A stretch of DNA of 7,086 nt, from assembly GCA_947441895.1 (NCBI GenBank), contig CANEUT010000084.1, forward strand, positions 1 through 7,086, written 5' to 3'. Positions 1 to 5,861 of this stretch are shown piece after piece. The position numbers and the translations under genes were made by a program. Numbering within the stretch: the first letter of the stretch is position 1; each line of letters opens with the position of its first letter. Below the pieces are notes generated by a model. That model did no database searches. It saw only the letters and a list, made by a program, of their open reading frames with translations, and was not told the DNA's origin. This DNA comes from Rickettsiales bacterium (GTDB lineage Bacteria > Pseudomonadota > Alphaproteobacteria > Rickettsiales > UBA3002).

Positions 1-120
1 GAGCTTTGCCCCAAGCATTAACGCATCGGCCGCTAAGCGCGACTTACCCGTGCCCGAATCACCTAAAATGAGGCAGCCCATACCCGAAAAGCTGATGGCA
101 GTGGCGTGAAGAGAATCCAT
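1..120 (-). CDS. hprK: HPr kinase/phosphorylase, short alphaproteobacterial form (N-terminal part only)
   Basis: Only the first 40 codons are in the window; the gene continues past the left edge. The protein starts MDSLHATAIS and reaches a Walker A loop, GDSGTGKS, at residues 20-27. The LHATA opening followed within about 15 residues by a P-loop is the pattern of the truncated HprK of alphaproteobacteria, which keeps only the C-terminal kinase/phosphorylase domain and lacks the N-terminal domain of the Bacillus enzyme. The family phosphorylates and dephosphorylates a serine of HPr-like PTS proteins, linking PTS state to regulation. The ATG at 120-118 is preceded by a modest AAAGGCG ribosome-binding sequence. 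It lies 174 bp downstream of hpf on the same strand, in the place where ptsN is often found. The call rests on the N-terminus alone; another small P-loop kinase is possible but less likely. Confidence 0.82.
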   Translation of the reverse strand, partial: MDSLHATAISFSGMGCLILGDSGTGKSRLAADALMLGAKL

Positions 121-136
121 AGTTACGCCTTTTATT

Positions 137-283
137 TTGTCATTCCCGCGAAAGCGGCGTCCGGAGCGTAACGGAGAGACGCGCCTTCGCCAATCCAGAG
201 CCACAAAAACGAAAAGCAAGATTCCCGATGAACCTGCGTTAACAAATGCATGCATTTGGACTTCGCTAGCTCGGGAATGACAA
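137..283. repeat. MITE-like repeat element with 26-bp imperfect terminal inverted repeats
   Basis: The left arm (137-162) and the reverse complement of the right arm (258-283) match at 21 of 26 positions. Both begin TTGTCATTCCCG without a mismatch. The element is about 147 bp and fills most of the gap between hpf and hprK. Its TGTCATTCCCG ends resemble dispersed non-coding inverted repeats seen in many proteobacterial genomes, and translating it gives the familiar spurious SLRYAPDAAFAGMT peptide. No transposase is present, so any mobility would need help in trans. Target-site duplications were not evident. Confidence 0.7.
243..258. repeat. Perfect 16-bp palindrome CAAATGCATGCATTTG
   Basis: CAAATGCA followed directly by TGCATTTG gives a perfect 16-bp palindrome without a spacer. 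It lies inside the inverted-repeat element, directly next to its right arm. It could be part of the element's secondary structure or a binding site for a dimeric protein. The sequence alone does not decide, and no U-tract suggests a terminator. Confidence 0.6.
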
Positions 284-294
284 GCGCTTTGCTT

Positions 295-879
295 TTAAGC
301 GGCGACGCCTTCGGGATCAACCCAGGAAATGTTACCATCAACCCGACGATACACCACGTTCGCGCGGCCATTACCAGCGTTGAAGAACATGAGGGCAGGC
401 AAATTGGCCAGATCCATTTTCATTACGGCTTCGCTGACCGTTAGGGTTTCCACGTTGGTTGAGGTTTCAGCCACCACCACGGGTGCCCATTTCTCGGCCA
501 ACTCTTCGCTATCGCTTTCTGGTTTCAACACATATTTGCGGGCGCTGAGCGCGCGCAATTCGGCCTTATCTTGCTGGTGATGGTCTTTAATGCGGCGCTT
601 ATAGCGACGCAGCTGTTTTTCCACTTTGGTCGCAGCATCATCAAACGCGGCATAAACCTCGTTAGCACCCCCTTGGCTTTTTAACGTAATACCCGAATGG
701 GTACCGGTGTTGCCATGAATATCAACCCGGAATTGATGATGGGCTTCTTTCGAAACCACCACATCAACACTGACAATGCGATCGAGATATTTGTTCAGGC
801 CCTCGCTTAAACGTTTTTCAACATGGGCTTGAAACGCAGCGCCCAGATCCACCTGCCGTCCGGAGATGTGAAGTTGCAT
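295..879 (-). CDS. hpf: Ribosome hibernation promoting factor, long form
   Basis: This 194-residue protein has the two-domain layout of long HPF. Residues 1 to about 103 form the S30AE/RaiA ribosome-binding domain, starting MQLHISGRQV and including the basic helix KQLRRYKRRIKDH at 88-100. A charged linker follows, and residues about 136-190 form the C-terminal dimerisation domain with the conserved run VSEAVMKMDL and the ending VVYRR.DGNISWVDP. Long HPF binds the 30S subunit in stationary phase or stress, and its C-terminal domain pairs two ribosomes into an inactive 100S dimer. The ATG at 879-877 has a strong AGAGGAA Shine-Dalgarno sequence six bases upstream, which fixes the start. In relatives hpf directly follows rpoN; here a cpaF gene and a 193-bp spacer with its own candidate promoter intervene. 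Length is normal for the family. Confidence 0.96.
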   Translation of the reverse strand: MQLHISGRQVDLGAAFQAHVEKRLSEGLNKYLDRIVSVDVVVSKEAHHQFRVDIHGNTGTHSGITLKSQGGANEVYAAFDDAATKVEKQLRRYKRRIKDHHQQDKAELRALSARKYVLKPESDSEELAEKWAPVVVAETSTNVETLTVSEAVMKMDLANLPALMFFNAGNGRANVVYRRVDGNISWVDPEGVAA

Positions 880-915
880 AAATTTCCTCTTTTCGTGGGA
901 AGTTGTTTGGAATCA

Positions 916-925
916 GACATATGTC
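916..925. promoter_or_regulatory. 10-bp perfect palindrome GACATATGTC in the hpf leader
   Basis: GACATATGTC is a perfect palindrome 37-46 bp upstream of the hpf start. Next to it, 931-947 carries alternating arms (GCAC GG GTGC CAT GCAC) that can pair in two mutually exclusive ways. The position, between the candidate promoter and the ribosome-binding site, would suit an operator or a small leader structure. No known operator consensus was recognised. Confidence 0.3.
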
Positions 926-962
926 AGTTCGCACGGGTGCCATGCACAACGAGCGAAACTTT

Positions 963-991
963 AATATAATACGAAATACGGGAAATTTCTA
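963..991 (-). promoter_or_regulatory. Candidate sigma-70-type promoter for hpf
   Basis: On the minus strand a TAGAAA -35 box (991-986, four of six consensus bases) is followed by a 17-bp spacer and a TATATT -10 box (968-963, five of six). Transcription would start near 956, giving a leader of about 77 nt that contains the palindromes at 916-947. The local AT richness against GC-rich surroundings supports a promoter. Prediction is by eye only. Confidence 0.4.
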
Positions 992-999
992 GGGCGTTT

Positions 1000-1068
1000 T
1001 GTCATCCTGAGTAAAACGAAGGATCTCAATCTAATTTCTCCAGATTCTTCGCGTTGCTCAGAATGACA
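1000..1068. repeat. Short inverted-repeat element (TGTCATYCTGAG family)
   Basis: Arms of 27 bp at 1000-1026 and 1042-1068 are reverse complements at 22 of 27 positions, separated by 15 bp. The TGTCATCCTGAG...CGAAGGATCT / AGATTCTTCGC...TCAGAATGACA pattern is a familiar dispersed palindromic repeat in many bacterial genomes. It starts 4 bp past the cpaF stop codon, so it could fold into a hairpin at the 3' end of that mRNA. No U-run follows it, so it is not a typical intrinsic terminator. Its ends resemble those of the element at 137-283. Confidence 0.75.
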
Positions 1069-1072
1069 CGAT

Positions 1073-2290
1073 TTAGAGTTTTGGCAACTTAACACCCAAG
1101 GCATTCGATAAACGATCGGCCTCGCCGTAATAAGCCACGCGGCGTAGGAAGCGGGGCATAATGCCCGACCATTTAAAATCACCAATCAGCTTGCCATCGG
1201 TCCCCTCACCCTTGGTTTGGAAGGCGAATAGCTCTTGCATGGTAATTACGTCGCTTTCCATGCCCACCACTTCCGACACATAGGCCACGCGGCGCATACC
1301 ATCGCGCATGCGGCTGATTTGCACCACCAAATGAATGGCGGAGGCAATTTGCGACCGAATGGCATGGGCCGGCAAATTAAGGTTGGCCATGGTAATCATA
1401 TTTTCAAGTCGCGCCATGGCATCGCGCGGGTGGTTGGCGTGCACGGTGGTGAGCGAGCCCTCGTGGCCGGTATTCATGGCCTGCATCATGTCGAACGCTT
1501 CGGCGCCACGCACTTCACCAATAATAATTCGGTCGGGTCGCATGCGCAGGGCATTGCGCATTAAATCACGAATGGTCACCTCATCTTCGCGGCGACCAGC
1601 GCGCACGGGCCGCGTTTCCAACCGCACAATGTGGGGCTGCTGCAATTTAAGTTCCGCCGCATCTTCGATGGTTACAATGCGCTCATCGGCATCGATATGG
1701 TGCGAAATGGCGTTCAGTAGCGTGGTTTTTCCTGAACCTGTGCCACCGGCAATAATAATATTCATGCGGCAGCGTGCCACCACTTTTAAAAACTCGGCGA
1801 GGCCACTGGATATATTTCCCTGATCACGCATGGTATCGAGCGTGATGCTGTGTTTGGAAAATTTGCGGATGGAAATAGAGGTGCCATCCACCGACAAGGG
1901 CGGGGCAATAATATTCACGCGGCTGCCATCGGGCAACCTGGCATCAAGCAGTGGGCGATTTACATCCACCGCACGTCCGGCCTGCGCGCCAATGGATTGG
2001 GCAATGCGGAACACTTCGGCATCGCTGGCGAAGGTAAGGCTGGTTCTTTCAAGCTTACCGGCGCGTTCCACAAACACATGGTTTGGGCCGTTGATAAGAA
2101 TATCATTCACCGTTTCATCCTCCAGCAGCGGGCGCAGCGGTTCTAGCGCTACAATGGCATCAGCCAAAGCGGCGCTTAAATCGGCAGCGGGTTCAGTAGA
2201 ACTAAGTGTTTGGCCTTGTGATAAGGCTCGCGAAAGCAGCGCAATTTGCGTTTCAAGAGCAGCAATCCGTTGGTCGGTATAATCGGTCAT
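1073..2290 (-). CDS. cpaF: CpaF/TadA-type secretion ATPase (Tad pilus assembly / VirB11-like family)
   Basis: This 405-residue protein carries the full motif set of type II/IV secretion ATPases: Walker A GGTGSGKTT at 182-190, an Asp box RIVTIEDAAEL at 204-214, a Walker B-type RPDRIIIGEVRG at 251-262, and a His box GHEGSLTTVHANHP at 275-288. The N-terminal domain (about 40-160) contains VNDILINGPNHVFVE, typical of CpaF. Residues 1-30 look able to form a short helix or coiled coil. CpaF proteins form cytoplasmic hexamers that power assembly of Tad (type IVc) pili; the related VirB11 family powers type IV secretion. At 405 residues it is at the short end for CpaF, which often has a longer N-terminus. 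An AGAGGA ribosome-binding site four bases upstream supports the ATG at 2290. No other tad or pilin gene is in the window, so its partner system must lie elsewhere. The family is certain; the specific role in Tad pili is inferred. Confidence 0.9.
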   Translation of the reverse strand: MTDYTDQRIAALETQIALLSRALSQGQTLSSTEPAADLSAALADAIVALEPLRPLLEDETVNDILINGPNHVFVERAGKLERTSLTFASDAEVFRIAQSIGAQAGRAVDVNRPLLDARLPDGSRVNIIAPPLSVDGTSISIRKFSKHSITLDTMRDQGNISSGLAEFLKVVARCRMNIIIAGGTGSGKTTLLNAISHHIDADERIVTIEDAAELKLQQPHIVRLETRPVRAGRREDEVTIRDLMRNALRMRPDRIIIGEVRGAEAFDMMQAMNTGHEGSLTTVHANHPRDAMARLENMITMANLNLPAHAIRSQIASAIHLVVQISRMRDGMRRVAYVSEVVGMESDVITMQELFAFQTKGEGTDGKLIGDFKWSGIMPRFLRRVAYYGEADRLSNALGVKLPKL

Positions 2291-2338
2291 GCATTCCTCT
2301 GATTGGGTGTTCGGTTCTAGGTGAATTGATGTGTCTTG

Positions 2339-3841
2339 TCACGCACCCGATTTCTGGCGACGACGCACCACGGATGATGGAATGCCCATTTCTTCGCGGT
2401 ATTTGGTGACGGTGCGGCGCGCCACGTCGATGTTGCGATCCTTCAGGCGCTTTACAATCGCATCGTCAGAAAGAATGGCTTTGGCATCTTCCGCCATCAC
2501 CAATTCTTTGATGTAGTACATGACCGTTTTGCTTGAAAAATCATTAGCTCCCGTGCCAGCGTTAATGGAAGAGGTGAAGAAAAATTTCAGCTCTAACGTG
2601 CCGCGCGGGGTAGCCATAAATTTGGAAGTGGTAACACGGCTGATGGTCGATTCATGCATGCCCACGGCAGCGGCAATATCTTTCAGCACCAGCGGTTTTA
2701 AAAAGCGAATGCCATGCAGCAGAAATTTATCCTGCTGTTTCACCATTTCCTGTGCCACTTTTAAAATGGTGTTCGCCCGCTGGTCGAGCGCTTTCACCAG
2801 CCAGTTGGCGTTGGCCAATTGCTCGGTCATGAATTTTTTGGCTTCTTTATCATTCGCGCGCGCGCCCACATCGGCCGCATAATGGCGGTTCACCAGCACG
2901 CGCGGCAAGGCATCGGGGTTCAGTTCCAAATGCCAACCGCCGCCTTTGGCGCGGCGCACAATCACATCGGGAATGACGGCTTGCACATCTTCGGCGGCAA
3001 AACCGCTGCCGGGCTTTGGGTTGCAGCGGCGAATATCGGCCAGCATTTGGGCAAAATCTTCCTCATCCACCTCGCATTTTTTGCGAAGGGCCTGCAGCTC
3101 GCCACTGGCAATCATTTCCAAATTGGCCAGCATGGTTTCCATGCAGGGGTCCAGCCGGTTCATATCCAGCAGTTGCAGGCGCAAACATTCGGTGAGGCTG
3201 CGGGCGAACACGCCGGCAGGTTCCATTTGTTGCAGGCGAATAATCACCGCATCCACCTCGTCGCTGGTGGCGCCCAGCGTTTTGGCGAGGGAGCTGGTAT
3301 CTTCGCGCAAATACCCCGCGTCATCGATCATATCGGTGAGTTTTTCGGCAATCAGCAGCTGGGCCGAATCGGTAATATCCATGTGGATTTGTTCCAGCAG
3401 ATAATCGCGCAAACTTTGGTCGCGCGCGCTGGCGGAATCAATATCCATACCTTCGCCATCACCATCGAACGCGTTGCCCCCACCGCCCTGGGCGCCGCTG
3501 GCCGACACACGCTCGAACGATTCGCCTTCCGACCATTCATCGCCATACGAACCATCATTCAGCGATTCATTGACGGAATAATCATCTTCGGAAACGGTGA
3601 TTTCTTGCGTGTCGGCGGCGGCAATTTCGCTTTCTTCGCTGGCGGCAACCTCATGCGCGTCATCGGCCGGTGCGCCCTCTTCCCCCTCATCGCGGGAGAG
3701 CAGCGGGTTTTTTTCCAGCTCGGTGTCGATATATTCCTGAAGTTCTACGGCGGAAAGCTGCAGCAGTTTAATGGACTGCTGAAGCTGCTGCGTCATCACT
3801 AAATTCTGCGATTGCCTAAATTCTTGCTTCAATCCAACCAT
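2339..3841 (-). CDS. rpoN: RNA polymerase sigma-54 factor
   Basis: The 500-residue protein has the full sigma-54 layout. Region I (about 4-48) is glutamine- and leucine-rich (MTQQLQQSIKLLQLS) and contacts activators and the -12 element. Region II (about 51-140) is unusually long and acidic, with 27 Asp/Glu by hand count. The core-binding domain follows (about 141-320, with GVFARSLTECL at 210-220). A helix-turn-helix lies at about 386-408 (KDIAAAVGMHESTISRV), and the RpoN box ARRTVTKYRE at 474-483 reads the -24 element. It recruits core polymerase to sigma-54 promoters that need AAA+ activators. I chose the ATG at 3841-3839. The frame is open up to a TTG at 3868, but that codon precedes the predicted transcription start, lacks a Shine-Dalgarno sequence and would add nine residues not typical of the family. 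The ATG's own ribosome-binding site is weak (GGGACGG). Confidence 0.97.
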   Translation of the reverse strand: MVGLKQEFRQSQNLVMTQQLQQSIKLLQLSAVELQEYIDTELEKNPLLSRDEGEEGAPADDAHEVAASEESEIAAADTQEITVSEDDYSVNESLNDGSYGDEWSEGESFERVSASGAQGGGGNAFDGDGEGMDIDSASARDQSLRDYLLEQIHMDITDSAQLLIAEKLTDMIDDAGYLREDTSSLAKTLGATSDEVDAVIIRLQQMEPAGVFARSLTECLRLQLLDMNRLDPCMETMLANLEMIASGELQALRKKCEVDEEDFAQMLADIRRCNPKPGSGFAAEDVQAVIPDVIVRRAKGGGWHLELNPDALPRVLVNRHYAADVGARANDKEAKKFMTEQLANANWLVKALDQRANTILKVAQEMVKQQDKFLLHGIRFLKPLVLKDIAAAVGMHESTISRVTTSKFMATPRGTLELKFFFTSSINAGTGANDFSSKTVMYYIKELVMAEDAKAILSDDAIVKRLKDRNIDVARRTVTKYREEMGIPSSVVRRRQKSGA

Positions 3842-3870
3842 TCGGCCGTCCCATGCGGTGACATGCAAGA

Positions 3871-3899
3871 AATATACCGAAACTTCAGTGATTACTCAA
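3871..3899 (-). promoter_or_regulatory. Candidate sigma-70-type promoter for rpoN
   Basis: On the minus strand TTGAGT (3899-3894, four of six -35 bases) is separated by exactly 17 bp from TATATT (3876-3871, five of six -10 bases). Transcription would start near 3864, about 23 nt before the chosen rpoN ATG. This lets rpoN be expressed separately from the LPS genes upstream. It also argues against the TTG codon at 3868 as the start. Confidence 0.5.
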
Positions 3900-3922
3900 G
3901 GCAGCAATGCGCTTGACTTGCC

Positions 3923-4354
3923 CTAGCGCGGACGAATTACCCGCCAGCATGTGATGCCTGCCACAAGACCGGCTATCAAGAAAGGAATTAGGTATTTCAT
4001 TGTCTCTAAAAAGGTTTTGGAAGCATAAGGCAGCACATTGGTGAGAACCACCATAAGCAACCCGCCGACAATTGCACCGCACATCGCGTAAAATAGAGGG
4101 CCTTTAATTTTGAATTTTTTCCCCGCCAAAATCACCAGAATAAACGGCAAAAACGCACTAAAGAAACAAAGCACCCAATATAAAATAAACACGAGAACAA
4201 GATTAAAAACAGCGCCACTCGTTATAGCGCCACTGATTATAAGGTTAAACCCGCCATTTTGCGGCCAAAAAGCTAGACAGAATGCTGAAGCTGTAACAGC
4301 GGCAATATAAGCTTTAAATGGTGAACGGCGAAAAAACTTCTCGTCGCCGGTCAT
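3923..4354 (-). CDS. Small membrane protein of unknown function, coupled to lptB
   Basis: I do not recognise this 143-residue protein. It has about four hydrophobic segments at roughly 15-30, 50-78, 86-108 and 119-139. Basic clusters (KFFRRSPFK at 6-14, KKFKIK at 79-84, RVIRPR at the end) fit both termini and the middle loop lying in the cytoplasm by the positive-inside rule. No catalytic motif, cysteine pair or signal peptidase site stands out. The ending GLVAGITCWRVIRPR resembles the tails of small uncharacterised alphaproteobacterial membrane proteins, which I recall only in general terms. Its ATG overlaps the lptB stop codon as ATGA, so it is probably translated by coupling to lptB. The DNA is much poorer in GC (about 41% by hand count over 3961-4320) than sampled lptB lines (60-73%), which suggests later acquisition or weaker selection. 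That it is a real gene rests on the overlap and the coherent membrane topology. Confidence 0.72.
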   Translation of the reverse strand: MTGDEKFFRRSPFKAYIAAVTASAFCLAFWPQNGGFNLIISGAITSGAVFNLVLVFILYWVLCFFSAFLPFILVILAGKKFKIKGPLFYAMCGAIVGGLLMVVLTNVLPYASKTFLETMKYLIPFLIAGLVAGITCWRVIRPR

Positions 4355-5247
4355 AGGCTGAAGCGTTCACCCAAATAAACGCGGCGCACTTCTTCGTTAT
4401 TCACGATTTCATTCGGACGGCCTTCCATCAGCACCGTGCCTTCGTGAATGATATAAGCGCGGTCGATCACATCCAGCGTTTCGCGCACGTTGTGATCGGT
4501 AATCAGCACGCCGATGCCGCGGTTTTTAAGGTGGCCCACCAGCGTGCGCACATCGGCAATGGCGATGGGGTCAATGCCCGCCAGCGGTTCATCAAGCAGA
4601 ATGAAGGATGGGCGACCGGCCAGTGCGCGGGCAATTTCCGCCCGGCGACGTTCACCGCCCGAAAGCGCCAGCGCCGGCGAGTTACGCAAATGGGTGATGG
4701 AGAATTCCGCCAGCAATTCATCACACATGGCGTGACGTTTTTGCGGGTCGTCTTCACCCACTTCCAGCACGGCCATAATATTTTGTTCCACCGTCAGGCC
4801 ACGGAAAATGCTGGCTTCCTGCGGCAAATAGCCAATGCCCAACCGCGCACGGCGATACATGGGCAGCTTGGTGATGTCGGTTCCGTCGAAATAAATGCTG
4901 CCATAATCCGGCGTCACCAAACCGGTAATCATGTAAAAACAGGTGGTTTTACCCGCACCGTTGGGGCCAAGCAGGCCCACGGCCTCACCGCGTTGCAATT
5001 CCAGCGACACATTGCGCACCACGGGGCGTTTGGCATATTGCTTGCCCAAATTGCGCACCACCAGGCCAGAGTTTTTTTCAACCAAGGCGGGGGCTTTGGG
5101 CTGGGCAGGTTCAGCACGAGGAATGGCAACGACAACTGGTTCGGCAAGCGGCGGTAGTGGCGCAAACACGGCTTCTTCCGCCGCAGATGATTCTGGCTTT
5201 ACCAGCCAATCATCACCCAAGCCATCATTGTTTTTATCATCCGCCAT
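4351..5247 (-). CDS. lptB: LPS export ABC transporter ATP-binding protein LptB, with N-terminal extension
   Basis: The ABC ATPase core begins near residue 60 and is complete: Walker A GPNGAGKTT at 94-102, Q-loop LPQEASIF at 141-148, signature LSGGERRR at 195-202, Walker B FILLDEP at 215-221 with catalytic Glu220, D-loop AGID at 223-226, and switch His252. The ending RRVYLGERFSL matches LptB. The protein works as a cytoplasmic dimer with LptF and LptG to pull LPS out of the inner membrane and push it along LptC and LptA. At 298 residues it is longer than the roughly 240 of E. coli LptB, because of a 57-residue head rich in Pro, Ala and acidic residues. The start at 5247 overlaps the lptA stop by one base (TAATG), favouring translational coupling; the ribosome-binding site is weak. 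A downstream non-ATG start near the core, such as the TTG for Leu55, cannot be excluded but has no good Shine-Dalgarno sequence. Confidence 0.95.
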   Translation of the reverse strand: MADDKNNDGLGDDWLVKPESSAAEEAVFAPLPPLAEPVVVAIPRAEPAQPKAPALVEKNSGLVVRNLGKQYAKRPVVRNVSLELQRGEAVGLLGPNGAGKTTCFYMITGLVTPDYGSIYFDGTDITKLPMYRRARLGIGYLPQEASIFRGLTVEQNIMAVLEVGEDDPQKRHAMCDELLAEFSITHLRNSPALALSGGERRRAEIARALAGRPSFILLDEPLAGIDPIAIADVRTLVGHLKNRGIGVLITDHNVRETLDVIDRAYIIHEGTVLMEGRPNEIVNNEEVRRVYLGERFSL

Positions 5248-5861
5248 TATTGACCCGTTTTTTTAGCATCGTTGGCTTCACCTTTGGGGGTGGGCACAAA
5301 CAAACCCTGCACACGCTGACCTTTCACTGGCACGCCCGCCGCATTCACCCCGCCTGCGCCGCCAGTAAGCACACTGCGACCCGTGGCCATATTATAATTC
5401 AATTTGGTGCCTTTGAGTACGTTTTTATCGCGGATGAGGGTGACACTCTTTCCGGTCAGATCAATCGTTTCCGCATCGACATTGTAAATGGCTACGTCGC
5501 CCTGCGCGGTTTCAGCCGGTGTGGTGAAGACCACATTGCCGGTGGATTCAATTTTGTAAATGCCCTGACCAGCAGTGCCAGTGGCGGCTTTTTCAGGCGC
5601 TTTTGCGCCATCGGCCGGCAAGGGTTTCTTCGCATCATCCCCTTTATAGAACACCACCATTTTGGCGGCGCGCATGGTGGTGGTGCCTTGTTTGGCAATC
5701 ACGTTTCCGGTGAATACGGCCTTATGTTCGGGCTGGAAGACATCGAGTGCATCGGCGCTGAGTTCAATGGGCTGATCGGCCGCGACGGGTGTTTTGGCGG
5801 CGAGTGCGTGGCCGGTGCCCGCTAAAACCACCATCAAAGAAACCAGCATCCGGTGTTTCAT
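5247..5861 (-). CDS. lptA: LPS transport periplasmic protein LptA
   Basis: This 204-residue protein has a signal peptide (MKHRMLVSLMVVLAGTGHALA, likely cut after Ala21) followed by an OstA/LptA beta-jellyroll domain. Recognisable stretches are PIELSADALDVF at 31-42, AVFTGNVIAKQG at 48-59, IESTGNVVFTTP at 104-115, and the repeated pattern of short strands through about residue 165. LptA forms the periplasmic bridge that carries LPS from LptC to the outer-membrane LptD. An Ala/Lys/Pro-rich insert at about 74-98 looks like a flexible loop between strands. The tail from 170 on is low in complexity and hydrophilic. Its ATG overlaps the lptC stop (ATGA) and its stop overlaps the lptB start, which places it firmly in the operon. 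The length is slightly above that of E. coli LptA. Confidence 0.93.
   Translation of the reverse strand: MKHRMLVSLMVVLAGTGHALAAKTPVAADQPIELSADALDVFQPEHKAVFTGNVIAKQGTTTMRAAKMVVFYKGDDAKKPLPADGAKAPEKAATGTAGQGIYKIESTGNVVFTTPAETAQGDVAIYNVDAETIDLTGKSVTLIRDKNVLKGTKLNYNMATGRSVLTGGAGGVNAAGVPVKGQRVQGLFVPTPKGEANDAKKTGQ

Noticed and set aside
132..371. Minus-strand ORF of 79 codons across the hpf end and the element at 137-283
   Set aside because: Its SLRYAPDAAFAGMTK ending is a repeat-derived peptide and the start overlaps hpf out of frame.
934..949. Possible sigma-54 promoter upstream of hpf (minus-strand TGGCACCCGTGCGAAC)
   Set aside because: The -24 half (TGGCAC) fits, but the invariant GC of the -12 element is not at the required spacing; those positions are AA.
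1000..1068. Inverted repeat after cpaF as an intrinsic terminator
   Set aside because: It can form a stem, but no U-run follows on the minus-strand transcript; it is better explained as a dispersed repeat.
961..1185. Minus-strand ORF of 74 codons over the repeat and the 3' end of cpaF
   Set aside because: Its CHSEQREES...LLRMT segment is the well-known false translation of the TGTCATYCTGAG repeat; the rest overlaps cpaF in another frame.
2819..3802. Plus-strand ORF of 327 codons opposite rpoN
   Set aside because: It lies wholly antisense to an unmistakable rpoN, has a His/Gly/Ala-rich composition typical of antisense reading of GC-rich genes, and shows no family motif.
5245..5264. Run of seven A's (minus strand, 5264-5258) near the lptA stop; a -1 slip there would enter the lptB frame and make an LptA-LptB fusion
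   Set aside because: LptA is exported to the periplasm while LptB works in the cytoplasm, so a fusion makes no sense. The TAATG overlap explains coupling, and no stimulatory structure was seen.
4444..5825. Long plus-strand ORFs opposite lptB and lptA (4444-5157 and 5157-5825)
   Set aside because: They mirror the codon bias of the conserved minus-strand genes and show no recognisable domain or ribosome-binding site.
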